Shown piece by piece: positions 59,290-64,000 of a DNA stretch of 64,000 nucleotides. The stretch is from assembly GCA_015680685.1 (NCBI GenBank), contig MNCI01008645.1, positions 1 through 64,000 on the forward strand, given 5' to 3'. The position numbers and the translations under genes are program-made. This stretch comes from Gnetum montanum (lineage: Eukaryota > Streptophyta > Gnetopsida > Gnetales > Gnetaceae). Below the pieces are notes generated by a model. It was not told the origin of the DNA, did not search any database, and saw only the letters and a program-made list of their open reading frames with translations. Within the stretch, counting starts at the first letter, position 1, and each line of letters starts with the position of its first letter.

Positions 59290-60920
59290 CTAGCAAATGG
59301 GCCTTCACGATGGGCTTGCGGATCTCGTTAAGGGTGACACTTCACCATTGTATGAATTTCTAGACTGGTTTGAGTGGATCTTGTTTGATGCTCATTAATT
59401 GATCCAGCGTAAACTCTGGTCTCAAGTTATACTTGAAATGCGTTATGAACTGGGTCAGCAACTCCTCTAGGGTTGAGATGGAGAAGTATGGGAGCATGCG
59501 ATACTAGTCCAGAGCTTTGCCCATCACAGACATAGCAAAGACGCGAATGATTGTGTGCAACCATTGTTGTAAAAGAAGGGACTCAGATCTAAACATAACA
59601 AGATGAATGTTGGGATCACCCTCCCCATTGTATTTTGTAAAATGGGGAAGTGGCATCCTAGGGGGTAACATTAGCATGGGGATTGCTGGGCTGATGGGAT
59701 TGTCATGGTAGAAATCCATGACTTGTACCGTGTTGGAACCGATAACCTTGAGGCATTTGATTTCTTCTGTAAGGGTTTGGATAAGCTGGAATACTTGATC
59801 CAGACCAGGGGACAATGTAGATGGTTAGGGAGCTACAGGGGTAGCTCCCATTTGTGGCATGGCAGGGGCAACGATAGGACCCATAGGCAATGCCGTTGGG
59901 ACGGCCCCTATGAAAGGTGCTGCTGGTGCTGTCCACCACTTGGTAGGTGGTGCTGTTGGAGCAGCAACCACTGGTTGTGCCATGGGGTAGGCCATTTGTG
60001 TGGCTGGTGGGGTAGACCATAGTCTCGTGCTTGGTTGTACCATTTGCGGGACCTGGTACATTTGGTGGCGAGCATAGTGGGACATTTACGAAGGTTGCGA
60101 AGCTGGAGGAGAAGTGAATGGGCTCCACCATGTGGGCGGGATTGGGCCCGTCGCTGATGGTGGGAAAGGTGTAGACATCGTAATGGATGCGGAAACTGTA
60201 TGCAGTTGCAATTGAGGTACAACATGGATGTAAGGCAGGGTAGCCATGATCAGTGCGTGGTGCGATGCAAGAATGGATTGGAAAATAGTTTGTGAAGGAG
60301 TAGTGCTTGAGAATGAGACAGGGGAATAGGCATGTTGATACGTCAAGGGCATGGCATGACTATCCATTGCCGATGAAACTGCAGGTTGTGATGATGCAGA
60401 TGTGATCATAAAGGGAGTAGCGGTATGAGAGCGGGTTTGTCCAGAAAGATGAGGTGGGATGGATGGTGGCAAGGTTGGTTTGACCCCCACCCTCGGACTG
60501 GGAATCTAGGTCCTCTTGTACATCTTGGAACACCTCATCATAGTGAGACACCATGTCTCATGGCTCCCTAGATTTAGTCGTTTGCATCAGCTGATTTATG
60601 ATCCACTGATGCATTTGTGTCAAAGGAATAGAAACGCCAGGAGTGGGAATAAATTCCATCTCATTATAGTAAGCAAACTCAAAGCTACGTTTGTCTTCGA
60701 GTTCTTGTGCATCTAAGGGCATATTTTCCTGAACCTTAGGATAGAGAAAATTGTATTGCTTGGTTTGCTATGCCCAGCTCTCAGGTGATTGATTTTGGAT
60801 CTTGAGAGATCAGCATAACTCTCGCATTGGGATGAGTGGTTGCTCGGCATTTGTGATGCCCTGAACCGAGAGGGGAACCTCAACGTTAGCGATGGTAACT
60901 GCGGTGCTTGAGGAAATCAT
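59290..60920 (-). pseudogene. gag: Element C gag, N-terminal part and second copy of the duplicated segment
   Basis: The start at 60,920 (MISSSTAVTIANVEVPLS) is the first ATG after the 5' LTR leader. It passes a Pro/Ala/Thr-rich region (PPTKWWTAPAAPF near 59,930), then SPGLDQVFQLIQTLTEEIKC and PPRMPLPHFTKYNGEGDPN at 59,504-59,815. 59,290-59,875 duplicates 56,554-57,139 with a constant offset of 2,736 bases and about a dozen substitutions. Stops interrupt the frame. Confidence 0.78.
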
Positions 60921-61165
60921 TTTTGTAAGGCTAAAAATGGTTTGCAAATAAGAAAAACAAAGAGATCAAGTGGCGATCGAAGGCTTTTTATCCTACAGGA
61001 TTCCAAGGGAATCATCATGGCAACTAATCTGCATCACACGATGCGTAAACAACCGCAAAAGGGTGTCATGTTTACGCTAGTGTGTGATGGGGTACAGAAA
61101 GTATGCAGGACTACCGTGAAACACGGGAAAGACACCAAAAAGGCCTTCCTTCTAGTGCTAGAAAC
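60921..61165 (-). other. Leader of element C between gag and the 5' LTR
   Basis: The primer binding site should be at its right end, but the sequence next to the LTR (minus: GTTTCTAGCACTAGAAGGAA) is a small palindrome and does not begin with the usual TGG, so I cannot name the tRNA. Confidence 0.55.
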
Positions 61166-62930
61166 TGTAGTGACCGAAAACATCAATGGCTAGAAATACC
61201 GAGAGGTTTTTGGGTGAATAGTTTAACCTTGGATCCATGCGAGGGCCGTGTTGGAGAAAAAAGAAACGGGGCGCCCTGAATGGTTTGGTTGATTAGACAG
61301 GAACTTAATCAGTGTAACTTAACCTTACATGAACATTTAATTCGGAAGTGATGTTTGTAGCGTAATATAACCACTATTAAATGCAATGAGGCAAAAACGA
61401 TGTAAAATTCGATGATAATGAATAGGAATGTAAAGCAAACTGGAGTTAGAAAATGCACCACCTCAAGATCGCGACTTTACTTTGTTGAGATGGATACAAT
61501 CGATTGTGCAACATCGGGAGGCACAGAGATCCAAAAGGTAACTAGAATGCTCAAAGTATGCCAACTATGTGCTTAAATGCGGACTTAGAAGCCAACAATG
61601 CAAAATGCTAAAAAGCCAACTTGTCAATATTGCCAACAAATTGCCAACCGCTAAAATTTGCCAACCAAAGAAAAAATTGCCAATATGCCAACTAATAGTT
61701 GACTGCTTTTTTTAATGCAAGAATGCTAATTCTTTCTGCAAAAAAGCCAACCAAAATTGCCAACCCTTTGAGCGTTTCTCATTGAGGTATTTATAGGACT
61801 AGGAGGACGCGAGAAATGAGGCCTGGATGACACATGTCCTAGGCCCTCGAAATGCTGATGTGCCCGTACTGCGTGGATGTGCAAAGCTGGTCGTGAATTT
61901 GCTACGCTATCACCATGTTGTTGAAACTGGTGATGCTAGAATTAAGTGTGCCAACAATGCAAATGAGAAATGAAGCACATTGAAGTAGCAGAACTGCCTG
62001 CTACGTTGTGCTACGATATGTAGCGTAGCCACCAGTTTGGAAAAGAAACTTGCATTGAAGTCGACTGCATCTGCTAGAAGCCTTGGTGCATGTCAGGTTA
62101 ACTTTTGAAGCATTTCATTTGGTTTTTCATCTTTTCTACGCTGTGTAGCGTAGCATAGCATAGCAGCTGGTTTTATCTGCAAGTCATGTTGAAGTTGCAA
62201 ACACTTGTTTGAAGCTTTGACCATGCTAACAACTGCAACTTTTTCCTTTTGCAAAGGGAAACCTTCGAACTTGCTGAACTTGCATTTGAAATACCTTTTG
62301 CTGCTCTTGTATTATCGCTACACTATGCTACACTATGTAGTATAGCACAGTGTAACAGTCGACATATCCTGCTTTTTGCTCAATCCAAGAATTCCTAGTA
62401 AGAAACTTTGCTAAAGGACTTGAAGTCAAACAAGGAAACTAGTTTTGGAGGCTAGAGTGCTTGCTGAGTGCAATTGGAATCACTTGGTAAGCTGGGTCTT
62501 TCTGATTTTCCTTTGCTATGCTATGCTACGCTATGTAGCGTAGCATAGCATAGCACTTTCTACAATAGTTTGCACTTGATTGCTTGAGCAACTATCTTCT
62601 GAGGCCTGTTACACTACATAGCATAGCATAAAATAGCAAACTTCTTCACTAGAAAACTTGCCGAACTATTTTGTCCATCCTGAGCACCGTCGACAACTCC
62701 AAGCATAGTTTCTAAGTAAACTGTCAGCCAGGTGAATTGTCCAGGTGGGTAGGTCAGAGAGTCCATCGGGCCTGTCAGCTCTGGAGGTAGAAAACTTGTC
62801 GGACTGGACAATATAAACTTAGTGCATTCATTTCTTGGCAAGCAGTCATGAGGCCGCACTTGTGAAAATCCTTGCCTCAGTTCCAAGATCTTGGTGAAGC
62901 AAGAGTGCCTCGAAATTTTATGGTGTTTCA
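61166..62930 (-). repeat. 5' LTR of element C (1,765 bp)
   Basis: Plus-strand start TGTAGTGACC, end GGTGTTTCA. TATA box (minus) at 61,788-61,795. The palindromes correspond in position to those of the 3' LTR; the best is 62,514-62,555, a perfect 20-bp inverted repeat (TGCTATGCTATGCTACGCTA) with a 2-base loop. They lie upstream of the TATA box, in U3. Confidence 0.86.
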
Positions 62931-63400
62931 AAAGTCCCCCAGGAACTCATGAATGTTATTTTTTCTTGATCTTTTAGTACTATCTAAATTTGGTTATAGG
63001 CACTATAACCATCTAGAAAGCTATAGTAGCAATGCCTAGAAATAGTGTCCAACACCTAGTCCAAAAATGACAACAAAAAATGATCCTTGTAGGTTATAAT
63101 GTTCAATAACCCAAAATCAATTTAGACCCTCCATTTGCTACCTTTCTTTGACACTATCACAAGTGGGCTAATCCACTCACTATTCACAATGGGATAGATG
63201 AGCCCTACTTTAAGGAGTTGTTCAATCTCCTCCTTCATGATCTACTTCAATTTGGGGTTCAACTACTACTGCAGCTCCCTCTTTAGCTTAATGGAGGCAT
63301 ATGTGTAGATGTGATGCTAGCATATCCTAGGATCAATTCTAGTCATCTCATGATGTGACCAGGAAAAGGCTGTTGGCCATTTGTTAACCACCTCCAATAG
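62931..63400 (-). pseudogene. Element D reverse transcriptase, N-terminal fragment
   Basis: Minus-strand reading right to left: NPKLK...IMKEEIEQLLKVGLIYPI, SEWISPLVIVSKKGSKWRV, DFGLLNIITYKDHF, FLDGYSAYNQI, FMSSWGTF. These are the fingers and palm blocks of Ty3/gypsy RT. Joining 62,931 to 41,258 through one AAAGT gives SSWGTFAYQKIPFGL, so element C split this RT inside a conserved block. Several stops are present. Confidence 0.85.
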
Positions 63401-64000
63401 CTTTTTTTTCTACATAGGAGCAAGGTTGGCATTGATGATGACCGGATTGCAATTTTTCAGAAAAATATATTTCATTCCAGCTAATAGAGTTTTAACTCAA
63501 GGAACTCCGATTTAAAGCTTTTAGAGATCTCCAACTCTCCCCAATTGGTGTCACCAGGTTCATTGGAGAGTTGGTAATGGATTTGCTCTATCTGATTCAT
63601 GCCTTTAATGTAGGCACTCATAAGGCTTTTAGTTTGTTCCATTTAGAGAGTTGAGCTACTTTCAAGTGCAGCTATCAACCATTGAGTGTCCTCCTATTTT
63701 GTGGTTGTTGTGTATAGGCACCTTTGGATTTTTGTCACATTAGCACATTGCTTGCATGCTATGATTAATGTACTTTTCATGGTCCATAATCTCTACATGC
63801 AGTTAGACCTTGTGTCACTATATGTAATGTATGAAACATGCTTCCTCTCTATCTTTTTGAAATAATTTTTCATGGAAATTTTCAAGGAGAGATTTCTAAT
63901 TCCTAGCTATGCATCTATTGTGCTTAACCAAGCCCTTTCCATGATGATTAGAGAGTCCTCCTTACCTTGTTCACATGAATCATCAAGAAGTTAGTAGGCT
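63401..64000 (-). pseudogene. Region upstream of the element D RT (pol linker)
   Basis: Continues the element D polyprotein towards protease and gag, which would lie beyond the right edge. Frames are broken and I recognise no protease motif. Confidence 0.45.

Larger units (their letters stand above)
41259..62930 (-). mobile_element. Element C: 21.7-kb Tat/Ogre-like Ty3/gypsy retrotransposon
   Basis: Complete minus-strand element bounded by LTRs (61,166-62,930 is 5', 41,259-43,105 is 3') and by the perfect 5-bp target duplication AAAGT at 41,254-41,258 and 62,931-62,935. Order along the element: gag (60,920 leftwards), protease (about 54.5-55.3 kb), an antisense spliced gene (49.0-53.8 kb), RT-RNase H-integrase (48.4-44.9 kb), 3' LTR. 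The gag zinc-free tail (FYDYHQQCGQDTDYC) and RT/connection sequences resemble the Tat/Ogre group, whose members are also unusually long. About 2.7 kb is a later insertion/duplication in gag. The LTRs differ at about one position in six over their first 165 bases (counted by eye), so the insertion is old. Confidence 0.85.

Noticed and set aside
61145-61165. Primer binding site of element C
   Set aside because: The sequence beside the LTR is a small palindrome without the required TGG start, so I could not match a tRNA.

Overview
The window looks like intergenic DNA of a large plant genome, most likely a gymnosperm or another repeat-rich land plant. That is an inference from retrotransposon content and from plant-type host gene fragments; no species can be named. 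I found no intact host gene, rRNA, tRNA or CRISPR array. Nearly everything is decayed LTR-retrotransposon sequence, nested several layers deep, with reading frames broken mostly by C-to-T/G-to-A stops.

Layout. 1-26,190 is a cluster of one Athila-like Ty3/gypsy family (tRNA-Asp-type primer binding sites, LTRs of about 0.9 kb). On the minus strand, right to left: LTR2 (25,265-26,190), gag-protease, a spacer with an internal promoter and intron, an accessory ORF, LTR1 (4,828-5,762), a second gag-protease, then LTR0 (586-1,497) of a further element running off the left edge. A younger plus-strand member, element B (7,927-18,903), sits inside the accessory ORF of the minus element with a near-perfect 5-bp target duplication. 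26,190-29,000 is AT-rich and unassigned. About 29,000-35,125 is a broken Ty1/copia element (gag with zinc knuckle, LTRs in inverted orientation, one LTR split by a 2.2-kb insert). 35,260-41,258 plus 62,931-64,000 is another Athila-like element (D) that keeps part of its reverse transcriptase. Element C (41,259-62,930, 21.7 kb, target duplication AAAGT, minus strand, Tat/Ogre-like) is inserted in that RT.

The most interesting biology is the accessory genes. In three Athila-like copies the ORF downstream of gag-protease/RT has its own TATA box, a GC- or palindrome-rich upstream block resembling the block in that element's own LTR, a 5' leader and an intron ending directly at the ATG. Element C carries an antisense gene between protease and RT, with a TATA box and about six introns, several joining in frame. 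It includes an FCP1/NIF-phosphatase-like stretch, an acidic region and a coiled coil. The blocks of element C are separated by three arrays of related tandem repeats, and its LTRs and introns carry GCTACGCTA-type palindromes.

Element C's gag is also interrupted by a 2-kb fragment in which an SNM1/Artemis-type nuclease exon is fused in frame to a U-box/kinase exon, flanked by a 586-bp duplication and an assembly gap. Two single-N positions are flanked by exact short duplications and look like assembly joins.
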